Position numbers and translations under genes: made by a program. A stretch of 64,000 bases of DNA from Echiichthys vipera (taxonomy: Eukaryota; Chordata; Actinopteri; Perciformes; Trachinidae): assembly GCA_963691815.1 (NCBI GenBank), contig OY829665.1, positions 22,664,906 to 22,728,905 of the forward strand. Reading direction: 5' to 3'. The notes under the pieces were generated by a model. That model saw only the letters and a list, made by a program, of their open reading frames with translations, searched no databases and was not told the DNA's origin. Of the stretch, positions 1 to 12,282 are shown piece by piece; positions within the stretch are counted from its first letter, which is position 1, and every line of letters begins with the position of its first letter.

Positions 1-1465
1 CATGTCAGAGTCATAGTTGGTTGGATCAAGACACAGTTCCGTCAAATCAAAAGGAGTTTCCTGGTTGTCGTCATCTTTGCTTTCATCATCACTTTGGGGA
101 TCGCTGCCAAGCAAAGGATACAGCTGCTCCATTTTGTTCTCCATGGGTGAAATAGCTGTAGTAATGAGACGGTTAAGCAAAGCACACATACAGGAAACAC
201 AACCGCATCCACACAAGGTTAAAACTGCAGCAAAAACTGCTATGGAGACTAGGACAGAGGACACCAAAGTTCTATACTTCCCAAAAGCATCTATCCAGGA
301 GTCCCACATAGTGGTACAGACTCCAGAATGCTCCTTCATCTTACTGTTGAGAGTACGGAGCCCTGCTACGGCCTTGGTGAAGTTGCCATCAGCAGCAGTG
401 TTGTTAGGGATTTAAGTGCAGCACTGTTCACCCAAACATTGCACATACCCCTCCTTTCTCGGCCAATAGCATGTTCAGGGCTATTCGGTTTTGGAATGCC
501 ATGAGGGAAGTTGCAGCTAATTGATCATGGACTGCTTCGAACCCACTTTGTGTCCAATAACCTAGCTTTTGCACATTGTAGTGGATGTAATTGATTCTGT
601 CAACGTTCTTGTGAACTTTACACCACAAGCAAAAAATAGATTCAAAACCATTAGATATCTGATTGGCTTCTTTATATTCCTCTTGCACCCCTCGTGGAAC
701 ACCTATATCATCAATGTATGTTGGATCTCTTACATCTATCCATTTTGCAGATCTTTTCACACGTTGCCACTGTTCAGGCATTTCGTTAGATCAAGTAGCT
801 GCTAAATCTGCAGCAGACATAGGATGAATAGATATTGGCAAGAGCAATGTTATGAGAGCACAGTATTCCGTCATATCTTTCAGTAATTTATCAAACAATC
901 TCTCGTCACCACTGCACCAGCAGATGTCGCTCTGTGACACAGATTTATATTGTCCATCTACGGGCACAATTACTTCACACCATTCTTTTGAGAGATTGCC
1001 TAGTCGTTTTTCTCCTTCTGTCATGTTTATACATGTAAAGTTGCCTGGTGCTACTTTTTTAGAAAACATTACTTTCTTAAGGTCGATCGCAGTGATCGGG
1101 AAAATAGAATCCCAGTATCTACAATTTTCCCTAGGATTTGTGTTATTCATTATGTCAGCTACACATATTTGGGGAATTATAGCTGGGATTATTTGTAAGA
1201 GGGGTCTAGGACTCATACACGCTACACAATTCTGTTTAGACATGTTAGCAGCTTGTTCAACCATTAATAACCAATTGGTATTATGTCCAGATACCCCTGT
1301 TGCCGCCTGGAACCATTCATCTGGAGTATACGCTACTGTAGGTTCTCCAAATGCAAAAACTCCTTGTTCACTACATTTATACATGCATAGACTTATTAGG
1401 AACAAAGGATCATTATTATTAAACAGATAGATGTCTCTCAGCAATAAATGGCATCTCCTAACCAT
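1..1465 (-). pseudogene. Endogenous retrovirus env remnant
   Basis: Decayed envelope gene of an old retroviral copy, read leftward. The upstream part (791-1465) resembles a surface subunit and contains a Cys-x-x-Cys motif. The next part (428-781) holds a basic furin-like cleavage site (RVKR) followed by a transmembrane-subunit-like region ending in a heptad-rich stretch just before a cysteine cluster. Between 415 and 430 the frame is lost and stop codons appear; the remainder to position 1 still shows a hydrophobic membrane-spanning stretch and an acidic cytoplasmic tail. The gene is therefore broken into at least three frames and cannot make a full protein. The 3' LTR would lie left of the window. 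Retroviral origin is clear from its place downstream of pol; the exact genus is not. Confidence 0.75.
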
Positions 1466-1639
1466 CTTTGGATCATTTTGGCTAAATCTCCTCTACTTGG
1501 TTTGGTGTCTTATAAACGCTTCACTGACTTTCAGGTCTATCCAGCCTCTGTACGTCTGAATCAACCCTATTATCAGATTTTGCTCACTTCCCCTAACGGA
1601 GTCTTTAACCAAAATGATCCTTTTGCAGTGTGTTAAATG

Positions 1640-4140
1640 GATCCACGTTAATCATTCTGCTATTTTTACTGCTGTGGGGTTTGTCAGCAATACGTGATAC
1701 GACCCTTCACACTTAGGTGAATACCAATGTTTCTTTTTATGATTCTTATTAACACCCAGTCTCCCAGTTCCACTAGGTGGAGTTCCTGCTGGGGGACAGA
1801 AAGGTTTTTCATTAGTTTGTTTCTGTTTTTGTTTTTCCAACATGGACCTCATCTAATCAGCTAATTTAGCCTCATCATCCGTTTCCCATTAATTTTTTTT
1901 AAATTGGGGTTTTCTATATGATTTTTCAAAGAACATTTCATAAGGTATCAATTTAAAAAGTACAGGTGATATTTGTGTATAATTTTACTAAATCCAAACA
2001 TTGCGTCCATGTCTTTTCTTCAATGCACTTCTTTAATCTATTTTTAATAGTTCTTTCTACTCGGCAGCACTTTGTGGTTGGTAAGCACAATGATTCTACA
2101 GATCAATATGAAACATTATATTATATTATTTACTATCTGGTTTACAACATGCGTTCCATTATCACTATAGATTTTCTCAGGTATCCCATACCTGGGAATG
2201 ATGTCTTTACAGAGTGCCTTTGCCACTGTCAAAGCATCTGGATGTTTAGTTGGAAAAAGTTCAATCCATTTAGAAAATGCATCTATTATGAATGGACTAC
2301 TTTTTCCCACTTTTTCCTTCACTTTGGTTTAATTCTATAAAATCCATGTGGATTATTTGGAATGGATATTTAGGTGTAGGAAACGTTCTTCTACGCGGTC
2401 TTAGATTACCTTGTGGATTGTGCCTGGCACACGTCAGACATGCTCTACAGAATTTATTTTTTTTTCTTTTTAAATAAGACTTGAATCCATAGGTTGGTGT
2501 ATCTGTCCTACCATCCCTCCTGTTGAGACATGTGTTAACCCATGGCTCAATATTGCCGCCCATTTATACAAGTTTCTTGGTAGGATAGGTTTGTATTCTA
2601 GTCATATATATGTTGCCTTGTAATTTTGCTCCATTTTTTTTTATCCAAACTTCTCTTTTAGTTTGTGGACTTTGTTCTCACATTTATTTTAAGGTAGTTT
2701 GATCTAGAGTTGTGCATTCTTGCACTGTCAACACAGTTGTGTCACCTGTTGCTGCAGCTTGTGCTGTTTCGTCTGCAAATGCATTTCCTAGGGAAACACT
2801 ATCTGTGCCAGACGTATGTGCTGCACATTTACATATTGCTAATGCTTTTGGAAGTTGCACCGCTTTCAATAGATTTGTTAAAAGTTCAACATGTGTTACT
2901 AGTTTCCCTGTTTTCATGCCTCTGTTCTTCCAATATTGTGCAAAAGTATGAACTGTAGCATATGTATATCGACTATCAGTATAGATAGTTACTTCTTTGT
3001 TTTTCATTAAGTTACATGCTTCAGTTAGTGCTATTTATTCTGCAGCCTGTGCTGAATAATATGGTGGCAGTTGTTCTGCTTTTAGCACCGTCGTGTGTGT
3101 TACAACTGCATCTCCTGTCAGGGTTTTACGTAGTTCATTCTTTTTAGAAGAACCATCTACAAATATCACTTCTCCTTTTTGTAATGGTTGGTCTCTCAGA
3201 TCGGCTCTGCTTTAAGCTGTCTGTTTTGCTAGTTCCTGCCAATCATGTTGTACACAATCCTCTAGGAGGGGTAACAACATAGCAGGATTCAGAGTTGTAC
3301 ATCTTTCAATGGTCAGATGGGGTTGTGACAGCAAAGTAGACATGCAAGACAGATGTCTAGCCGGTGATTTGTCTCCATGTTGTTGAGCTAATACAAAGGT
3401 CACAAAATATCCTTTGCAATCTACCATTTGAACAAAAGGTTTACTATAATCTGGTAATGCTAGTAGATACCAAAACTTGTTTTATTTTGCAGAATGCTTC
3501 TTCAGCCTCTGCATTCCAGCATAATGGGGATGTCATTTTTAGATCTTCTTCATACATTAATTTACTCAAAGGTGCTGTTATTTCTGCATAGTTAGGCACC
3601 CAAGTTCTACAATAATTTGTCAATCCTAAAAATGACATCTATTTTTTATTTATTTATTTTTTAGTCACAGGTTTGGGAGCTTGGAGGATTGCAGTGTTTC
3701 TGTCTTTCACTATTGTTCTTCCTCCTGCACTAAGAATGTGTCCCAAGTATTTTATCTGTTCTTTGCGCATCTGCAGCTTGTTCTTTACTTGCACACGGAG
3801 CTCTCTGAATTACAGCATTATTTACTGCTTGTAAATCTTGCACCATGCGCCATTCTTCAGGTGGTGCTTGCTTTTTTACTGGAAAAATAGGAGTGTTGCA
3901 GGGGGAGTCTTTGCACTAATTATTACTCCTGCAGCAATTAAATCCTCAATTACAAGGTTTTATTCCCTCTTGTGCATCCTGTTTTAATGGATATTGTCTC
4001 ACACATGGTCTGTACTCAGTTTTAGGTCTTATTTGCACTGATAATGCTCCTTTTACTTGTCCCACATCAGTTGGTCCTTTAGACCATAATTTATCTGGAA
4101 CACTTTTTTAGCAGTTCTTCCTCATTTTCCACCAACATAA
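1640..4140 (-). pseudogene. Endogenous retrovirus pol remnant (RT, RNase H, integrase)
   Basis: Order on the minus strand is reverse transcriptase, RNase H, integrase. RT thumb/connection pieces lie at 3444-3638 (GLTNYCRTWVPNYAE) and 3212-3427. RNase H lies at about 2684-3190, with FVDGSS and TDSRY carrying two of its acidic residues. Integrase pieces lie at 2297-2563 (CxxC, then HMDF with the first catalytic Asp) and 2116-2322 (YSDNGTH with the second Asp). A C-terminal GPY-like piece is at 1652-1852. In-frame stops and frameshifts separate every piece, so this is a pseudogene. The finger and palm part of RT (3640-4140) is too decayed to show the YxDD box. The style is that of gamma/epsilon-type vertebrate retroviruses. 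Confidence 0.85.
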
Positions 4141-5040
4141 TGTTTTTTACTGAACTGTTTGATCCAGATGAGTACCTCCCTGCACTTGGACTGTCCAAAA
4201 CAATGCTTTTCTGGTCAGACCTGTATTTGAGTTATACCACGTGTTCACTGATGTGGCAACCCCGTCTGTTGCACTCTCCCCCATTTGCACTATTTTACCC
4301 AAATCTTTCCATTGTTGATTTTTTACTTTTATACAGGGAGATGTGAGGTGGGGTCCACATCCGATACAGGTTGGAATTTTCACCAGACTGCTGTACTTTC
4401 TGAATCTCCATACTAATAAGTTACTGTGATTTTAGCAGGAGTGTCTTTCCCTAGTTTAGCTTCGTATTCTCTATCTGGTCCAGGTGTAGGTATTTGTGCT
4501 TGTCCTAACAACAACAAGTGTCTCTGCCCAAAAGATTGACTGGACATTCTGGAAACATTAAGATGGACAGCTGACAAGACAGTCCAGATGGATCTGGGTC
4601 TCTTATCCACACGGGTTCTGTCTCTGGCACCTTAGTCAGCTTTCCACTGGCAGATCTCACAGTGACACTTGTTTGATTTGTTTTAAACCCTGGTATCCAC
4701 ATAGTATATTGTAATATAGTATGTATCTGCGATACAGTACTCTTATTATAGTTCATATTTTGTATTTTATATTGTATTTTATTCATTCTTTATTATTATT
4801 ATATTTTTTAATTATGTTACTTCTGATAGTTTTGTACCGCTGCTACAATGACCTTATTTCCCCTCTGGGATAAATAAAGTTATCTATCTATCTATTCATT
4901 TATCTATCTATTTATCTATTTATTTATCTATTAGTTATCTGCAGGTAGTCCTGCAGGCACCTATGTCACATAAAAAGGTAAAAGGTTTACCGTTCACATA
5001 CAAAATGACCTCTGGTTTTATACTATGCATATAGAGCAGC
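4140..5040 (-). pseudogene. Endogenous retrovirus protease remnant, interrupted
   Basis: Two pieces of an aspartic protease flank a retroposon tail. The upstream piece (about 4940-5020) carries the active-site triad as DIGA instead of the usual DTGA. The downstream piece (4505-4700) ends with CPVNLLGRD, the conserved C-terminal protease segment. The next section (4147-4500) is the low-similarity link to RT. The changed triad and the insertion both argue that the protease was inactivated long ago. Confidence 0.7.
4705..4932 (+). repeat. LINE/SINE 3' tail with (ATCT)n, inserted in protease remnant
   Basis: An AT-rich stretch is followed by a segment of the form TTTCCCCTCTGGGATAAATA and an ATCT/ATTT microsatellite (about 4881-4932). 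This 3' end type is common to fish LINE/SINE families. Protease-coding sequence resumes on both sides, so it is a later insertion. No coding region is left. Confidence 0.55.
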
Positions 5041-6346
5041 TCCTGATCATTTAACAGCACTTCCCCTGTGTCCCTGTCTGTTCTGCTCTCTCTGAAAAAC
5101 TCCTTGGTAGTAAATCTCCTCTTTCTGTCCTGAAAGAAAATACTAACATAATCCCTGCGCTACGACCTTTGGCCCTGCAGCAACCATTGGCTTTGCAGCA
5201 GCTCCTTTTTCTTCACTTTCCTCATCCCTATGTCTCTCCTTTCTTCCTGTCACTAGCCCTGTCTCATCATCCTTTCTTCCTATAAAACAGCACCTCTTTT
5301 GCTTTAGCTTTCTCTACACTTTCAAGTATCTGTCTTTTACTTTTTCTTTTCTCCACAGCCTTCATCCAATACTCCGTATCCTCATACCCTTCTTGTTTCA
5401 TCTTTATGGGATTCTTTTTGGTCTTTGTTTTTTTTTTTAATTGCATCTTGTAGTGCAGTTATTTTTCGTGTGTTCGGCCGGCCTTCAAATTTTTACTGTT
5501 TTATCCATTTATTTATTTAATTTTATCAGGATCCTGTTTTTTCTATAACATTCCAATCTTTAATTAACAGTTCATCTTTTAGTTCGATTTTGCTTCCCCC
5601 TTTTCCCATTTTTGAGATTTTGGTCCAGTCCTATTAACACATAGGGTGTTCTAAAAACTGGTTTTAATCAGTAGGGTAGCGATTAAACTACCTTTTGTGG
5701 TAACTCTCACTTCAACTCTTTCGAGTGGAGAATTCTTGCCTTTGCATCCACAATAGGCTCACTACTTGTATTCCTACTGTTTTGCATGAGGTAAAATACC
5801 TAGTGGTATTTTGATCTCCAATTACACTCACAATCACACTTTCATTCACACAATTTTACCGTTTTTTTCTTCTGAACTTTTAAGACGTCCGGACCCCACT
5901 TGTCCTTTTACACAGAGCTTTCGGGTCTCTGTCTCCCAGTGGGTTAAGCATCACAGGACCCCGCCGTCCTTTACACGGAGTTTTTAATTTTCATTTATTA
6001 TCATTTTTTATTTTTATTTTTAGTTTTAAATATTTTTTTGCGGACCTCCGTTGCCTCTACGGGATTTAAGTGATCGCTTTTACCTGATAGTGTCTAGAAT
6101 TGTCAGGGCTTTATACACGCAATGATCCTCAGTCATTCGTCATCTTTTTAAGTGAAACTTCACTCACCACTGTGGCACCACTGTTGTCTTTCCCCTTCAC
6201 GGATGACCGTCAGCCGTCGGATCCCAGCGGGTGAGCTGATTTCCAGTCCTGGAAAAGGATCTTAAAAGACTCACTCTATGGAGTCTGCCGTGGCCACGGT
6301 CTTTCCTGGAGTCCCCCACACCCGCTGGAATCCTTCAGGCGTATTG
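5041..6346 (-). other. Decayed gag and leader of the endogenous retrovirus
   Basis: This stretch lies between the protease remnant and the primer-binding site, where gag and the leader belong. No reading frame above about 60 codons remains on the minus strand, and I see no nucleocapsid zinc knuckle. Its identity rests on position only. Confidence 0.45.
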
Positions 6347-6366
6347 GCATCCGGCTGGAAGGACCA
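6347..6366 (-). promoter_or_regulatory. Retroviral primer-binding site, tRNA-Tyr-like
   Basis: The plus strand here ends ...GGCTGGAAGGACCA, which resembles the 3' end of a tRNA with its CCA. It matches the vertebrate tRNA-Tyr 3' end, as I recall it, at 17 of 20 positions. It sits 6 bases from the LTR edge, as expected for a minus-strand provirus. Confidence 0.5.
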
Positions 6367-6372
6367 AATAAA

Positions 6373-6812
6373 TGTCAGGTTTAAGCAACCTAAAACACCC
6401 AAAACTTAACAAAAGAGAGAAAGACAAGAGTTATTTTACTTGCAAGGAGAACGGACAGAGATGTGTTCAGCTACAGTCTCCTACCGCTCTGAGGTAATCT
6501 CTGCCGGACCCCTTCATTTTATTGGCTTTTGGTGGTTACAATGTTTACAATGAATTACCATTCTTAAGGTGAGGGTCACATACTGTAGCTGCAACTCAAG
6601 ACATATCCTGTCCTTGATCAGTTGAGCAGGGTCTGTGTTTCCACAGACCCCCCTTTTGGTGACACATTAACAGTCAGGCTTATCTGATTTCCTTGACCTG
6701 CAAAGCACCTCTGCACAACTTGGCTATACACACACCCCAAGTAATGTTAGTTAAAATGTAAAGGCAATTTGAGTAAATATGAGATTACTTTATGCACATT
6801 TATTCCAACACA
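6373..6812 (-). repeat. 5' LTR of the endogenous retrovirus
   Basis: A block of about 440 bp runs from TGTCAGG to CCAACACA on the plus strand, so it starts TG and ends CA on either strand. On the minus strand a poly(A) signal (CAATAAAATG, near 6520) precedes a GT/T-rich U5 part and the CA end, and the primer site follows. The partner LTR is outside the window, so the outer edge at about 6812 is an estimate. Confidence 0.6.
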
Positions 6813-6816
6813 GCAC

Positions 6817-7160
6817 TATCCTCAAATTCCCGCGCATCAAATATTGCTAGTTAGCTCGTAGTTAGCAACATTATTGACATAGAAAAGCTTAAGTTGTTTT
6901 TAAATGTCTCAATTACTTTCCAAACAATAAAAGGAGTATCCTCAAATTCCCGCGCATCAAATATCGCTAGTTAGCTCGTAGTTAGCAACATTATTGACAT
7001 AGAAAAGCTTAAGTTGTTTTTAAACATCTCAATTACTTTCCAAACAATAAAAGGAGTATCCTCAAATTCCAGAGCATCAAAAATTGCTAGTTAGCTCGTA
7101 GTTAACATTATTAACATAGCGAAGCTTACTTTGTTTTTAAACGTCTCCATTATCTTGATC
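6817..7160. repeat. 120-bp tandem repeat, three copies
   Basis: The motif TATCCTCAAATTCC recurs at about 6817, 6937 and 7057, giving an exact 120-bp period. Copies 1 and 2 are almost identical; copy 3 differs in the CGCG segment and decays after about 7140. The LTR ends directly against copy 1, so the provirus probably inserted in or beside this array. Confidence 0.85.
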
Positions 7161-7305
7161 ATTTTCAGCCGTGACAGCAAGTATCGTCAAACCCCGCCCA
7201 CTTTCTGGTATTATACGTCACTTCCGGCAAGCAAGGGGCTTTGTCAAGTGAGGGACCTGTGTCAAGTGAGGGGCTTGTAGTCTGCAGCTGGATGCTACTC
7301 CCTAC
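7161..7305. other. Spacer, no feature seen
   Basis: Short unique stretch between the 120-bp array and the histone-flank copy. No gene or recognisable repeat was seen. Confidence 0.5.
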
Positions 7306-8213
7306 ATGACACTTACTCAGGGAAGTAAAAGCCTTTCAAACAATATGGAAGCCTATTTCTGCTAATGTGATAAAAAAGTATGTTCATAATGAGAAACTTT
7401 CTCAAAATAAAGTCCTAGTTTCTCAAAATAATAAGTTAGTATTTCAAAATAAAGATATAAAGTCATAATTATTAAGATACGAAATTATCTCATACATCCA
7501 GTTATACAATTAGAACTTTTTAGAAATATCACCCATAAACAGATTCAAGAGAACTGATCCCATCTAATGCTAATCATTGACATATGGAAGACTGAGTTTA
7601 TAAAATCCCCCAGCAGCCAAACATTTGTTTCATGGAAAATAACTCAGTGTGGTGTTTTTTTTTTTTTTCATTAATAACAACCGTAAAATCACATAATCAA
7701 ACTGATATTTAAAGGGTTTGAGTCCCTAAAATGTCTGAATGTTTTCTGAGCAGGGCTGAAATTGTTTTAGAGATTTATGCAGAAAATCTCAGAGCAGTTT
7801 TTGCCAAGTGGACACTTCCGTCCTTATTGAGTCAAGAAGGTCGTACATTTGTTTCAGTCTTCTATTGATCAATTAGAATATGAACCAAAAATGTATCATG
7901 AGACTTTGTTACATAATATTATGCCGTATAAACCAACAGAGCCAAACTGATGGCAGATGAAGAAGACACATTTTCCCAAATGGACACAAATGTCTGGAGT
8001 TCTCCTTGAGTCAGTGATTTGGAAGAAAACACTGTTCAGTTGTTTCTATGGTGGCTCTAAAAACAGATTCAGACAGAACAGTGTGGAGTTAGAAAGGACG
8101 ACTTTGGACCTTTCAGAGTCAAAATGATTCATTCACAGAACCCATCATCATCATGATCATCATGATTATTGTTATTATGAAGCCATCATTTGTTTTATGT
8201 GTTGTGTTCTTCA
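7306..8213. repeat. Third copy of the H1 3'-flank, without an H1 gene
   Basis: This block is near-identical over long stretches to 35618-36430 (same direction) and to the reverse complement of about 22930-23595. In both of those places it lies just beyond the 3' end of an H1 gene. Here the similarity stops at about 8213, before the H1 gene would begin, and continues into a different histone-cluster block. It is a remnant of duplication within the cluster. Confidence 0.8.
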
Positions 8214-9000
8214 ATCAAGGCCGACACATGAAACAGCTTCATGGCACCTTATTACAGAGAATGTTCACATAAGTGTGCGTGTGTGTATTTTTTAAACAGC
8301 TTTTATAGTCAACATTATTATATTACAAGATAAATACCACAGGGAGGAGTTTAATAATGTGCACATAAATATACAGATTTCACTTTAATTTCTTAACAGC
8401 AAATCAACTGAAATCATGTGTCAGTGTTTTCCTCAGTGTTCTTCAAGATGTGAGAAGTCTTTAGGAGGCATCACATGTCAGGTGTGATGGAAATCTCAGG
8501 CCTCTCACGTTTCATTCATTATCCAATTAATAAACTTGTTATTAAGGGAAAACGGAGAAAAATATCGTGTTATTATAAAAACAGAGGATTTAAAATGTAT
8601 GTATGACTATTTAGGGCTTCCATGCGTTTGACTGCAGCATATTGTTCCTTCACTGATCAAACAGAGGCTCTGATGTACTTTGATTTTACTTCCATTATTA
8701 TGACACAATTAAATACAATCAACTTTATTGTTGTAATGGTGTTTGTTCATGTATGAATGTTAAGTCATATTTATAGCTTTGCCAGTCTGGTTCTGACATA
8801 AATGGTTGTAAACTATTTTTAATGTCTTTGAATGAAATGGATCAACACCGCTACACCGATACATCCGCTTCTTGAGGCAGAACAACGATCCAAAGGTCCA
8901 CAAACTAGCATCCAAAGTACGTGTTAACACGGTCAGAAAACCGCGTGCCTCCACCTTTCCAAAGAGTTTACCACTATCTCTCCTTCTACGCTGCACTCGC
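8214..9000. repeat. Histone-cluster flank block (also at 43970 and 27431)
   Basis: The stretch beginning CAATCAAGGCCGACACATGA matches 43970-44560 in the same direction. Its part around 8640-8830 also resembles 27470-27600, the 5' flank of H2A. No histone gene follows here. The block marks a second class of duplicated cluster spacer. Confidence 0.7.
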
Positions 9001-9515
9001 ACACCGGTACTTTCGGCACATCAAAAAAGACAGTTCTTAATGTGACAGGCCCATGTTAAGCATGCAATATGCAATAACAATACCAAAATAAATGATAAAA
9101 TGAATAAGCACCAAAAAATGTATTCTCTTAGGAAGCATTTGGCTCCTACAGTACGGGGTAAACTTTAAGGTGTCCTATAAATCTGTCATGTACTGTATCT
9201 TAGAAAAGTGCCACACGGAGAAACACAAGGGACTGACTCAGCTGATCATCTGCATCGTGTGCATGAGACTCTGGAAAACACGATGCTTCATGAGCATTCA
9301 CCACACAGTCATTGACAGTGACTCCGTGTGCAAACAGGTGCTCACCGAGCTCCGGAGGAGACGAACTCTGGACAAAACACAGCTCCTTCCATGGAGCTCT
9401 CTGAACTTATAACACAGCACTTTATAAAACCCCATAGACTTGATACGCACTTTAACTAACTTTGCACATGTAATTATTTTTCTATGTTCTTTTTTGAGTG
9501 TATATAACATGTAAA
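9001..9515. other. Spacer, no gene supported
   Basis: Only an 80-codon frame at 9170-9412 is present. It has no recognisable domain, and I do not regard it as a gene. Confidence 0.5.
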
Positions 9516-9936
<421 letters not shown>

Positions 9937-10286
9937 AAAAAATTTGTCTTCCTTTTTTTTAAAATAGCAAAGGCTCGGCACCCCGGGGTGCGATATTTGG
10001 TTTGTGTTTTTATTGGGCAGGATCTGCAGCCATGTCTCTAAAGCTTCACTGTGAACCTCACAAATATGAAAGGACACTAAAGAGGCAGGAAGACACGAGG
10101 ACACCAAGAAAGAAAGAAGAAGCAAAAAGGAAAGAACAAAGGAAAAGAATGGGAGAAGGGCTGCAGACTTTGGCACCGCCCACCGAAGCTCGCGACACAT
10201 GTCCTCTATCGCGTCCGCAGTTCAGATGTAAATACAGCCGGTCGGACACCATCGACTCATTCGGTTCAAACACTGTGAGAAGCACG
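9937..10286 (+). promoter_or_regulatory. 5' region of the split H4 gene
   Basis: Sequence between the SINE and the H4 start codon. A weak TATA-like GTAAATAC lies near 10228, about 58 bases before the ATG. A GC-rich segment (GGTCGGACACC, about 10240) may be the H4-specific promoter element, but the match is loose. No CCAAT box is clear. Confidence 0.4.
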
Positions 10287-10469
10287 ATGTCTGGCAGAGG
10301 AAAAGGCGGGAAAGGACTCGGCAAAGGAGGCGCTAAGCGTCACCGGAAAGTTCTCCGTGATAACATCCAGGGCATCACCAAACCCGCCATCCGCCGTGTG
10401 GCTCGCCGCGGCGGAGTGAAGCGTATCTCCGGTCTGATCTACACTGAAAAAAAGAAAATGTTGGATTAA
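10287..10469 (+). pseudogene. Histone H4, N-terminal half (gene split by transposon)
   Basis: Encodes H4 residues 1-52 counting Met: the basic tail [15 protein letters not shown] and the first part of the histone fold, up to GLIY. H4 pairs with H3 in the nucleosome core. At 10442 the frame runs into a DNA transposon and ends after eight foreign codons, giving a 60-residue product without a complete fold. The other half starts at 19539. One position departs from the almost invariant H4 sequence: Val replaces Leu in IRRLARR. That fits relaxed selection after the split. No stem-loop is reached by a transcript that ends in the insert, so stable histone mRNA is not expected. Confidence 0.95.
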
Positions 10470-12282
10470 CTTAATTAAATAGTGGACATTGGTTGCACAC
10501 AGATGTTTTGCTTTGGCAGCAATTTAAACAATTGCGTTAAATTAACACAAGTTATTTATGTCCAATAAACCTGTGTATTTTGTGTTGATATAGTGTGATT
10601 GAAACATGTTTTGATAAAGTAATTTGAGCTCTTGGAACATTTTAATCCTTCATAATTTTATCACATTATTTCAACACTATTCAATAAACATTACCCCAAT
10701 ACTATTTGGTCACTTAAATACTACACGTTATTTTCATATTACATGTTAGTATTATATTCTATTGTCAATTACACATTTTTACAATGGAGGCCTTAAAACA
10801 GATTGTTTGCATTGTTCTCTGAAGATGGTTGCCTGTAACCACTAGTAACCTTTCAAAATAAAATGTTTAATTTCACTGCAGTGCGTAGGTAAACAATTGA
10901 ACTGGTATTACTATTCCACTGTAATACAAATCAATAGTGAACAAGTAATTAAATAATACAAAATTAAATAACAATTGTAATTAAACAATTTGAAATGCAA
11001 AAATGTTAGTTACCTTTGCCATTCCAGCAATAATTTATTTTAATGTCTGATACCTTTCTATTATCTCTCTTAATCATTACAATTGCCCATTTTTACCCCA
11101 AGTAAAATAAAAAATGTACAGTTGCATGTCAAAACCTTTATTCAAGAGTCATAGGATAAAACAGACCTCATTGTGACATCTTGGTTCAAAACAGTACTTA
11201 AAATTCTTGAAATATCCCATTTCACACGGACCTGGTGGGATTTAGACTGTGTGCAGTTCTCCATCTCTTAACTAGTAAAGAGAACTCGGAATTAAAATTG
11301 AAGAACGCTGCCAATCAGAGAACTTTAAGAAGAGAGTAAGATGGGAAAAAAATTTGTCCCATCCACATGGCAGTTAAGGTTTTATGAATAAAATTCTTTT
11401 TTATAACTGCAGCTATGAAATATACAAGTGTACAGCAAACATACATTCATTTTGAAACAACTGCCTTAAAAATATGTAACTGTAATCTACAGAACCGAGT
11501 ACAAAGAGTGCAATAAAATAAACCCCAATGTTTTGTCTTCAATAATCTGAAAGATGCCATGTATGAAAAAATAAATAAAAATACGGTTATCAATCAAGAC
11601 TTAAGGTTTAAGTGACACTTATACAATTAACAAGTAAATATTTCAAAAACTGTTGTACTGCCTTCAGTCCAGCAATGAATTCACCCTCTATATAAGATTA
11701 AAGAACTGTCAATATCTAATGTAATACTGTTGTAGCAATTGGAACAGCACTTGTCCTTGAAATAATCAACACAATGTTAAAGTTTCTTACATTACACATT
11801 AGGCTAAAACCCATCTAACCTAAACATACCTCTGGTCCCACAGGTTGGGCCTGCACACAAAGAAAAACGATTCCTACAAGAGCCAAATCTGAGTTGTATT
11901 CTTAGAAGTAGTATTATTCTCAGAAGTATTGAACATTCTTTACTCCAACTGAGCTTAAAAGTTAACATCCTGATTCACACGGCCCTTATGGCACTATTTA
12001 GACTGTGTACAGTTCTCCACCCCCTCACCTGTAAAGACAGATTGAAACTACTACAAAGATTGAAGAATGCTGCCAATCAGAGAACTTGTAGAGAGGAAGA
12101 GGGAAAAAACTGGCCCCGTCCACATGGCAGGGTTAGGGTTAGGGAATAAACACTTGGTGAAGAAGTATACACTGACTGACACTTTTGGATGGTGGACTTA
12201 ACAATGGATGCTGTGATTTGTCGTTGGTTGCTGATTGTTCACCTGGAAATTCAAACTCAACCCCAACAACAGTGATCTCTCC
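10462..12282. other. Non-coding left part of the EnSpm element with a duplicated module
   Basis: AT-rich and without supported genes. A module of about 180 bp occurs twice in direct orientation, at about 11195-11375 and 11950-12135. Both copies contain TCACACGG, TTTAGACTGTGT, CTGCCAATCAGAGAACTT and CCACATGGCAG. Such subterminal repeats are where transposase of this group may bind; that function is inferred here. AATAAA-type signals on the minus strand (for example near 11145) could end the leftward transcripts. Confidence 0.65.

Noticed and set aside
9170..9412. 80-codon frame as a small gene
   Set aside because: No recognisable domain, no splice or promoter signals, and a length expected by chance.
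12129..12144. Interstitial telomere repeat (GGGTTAGGG)
   Set aside because: Only about two and a half units, in a repeat module whose other copy lacks them; chance is enough.
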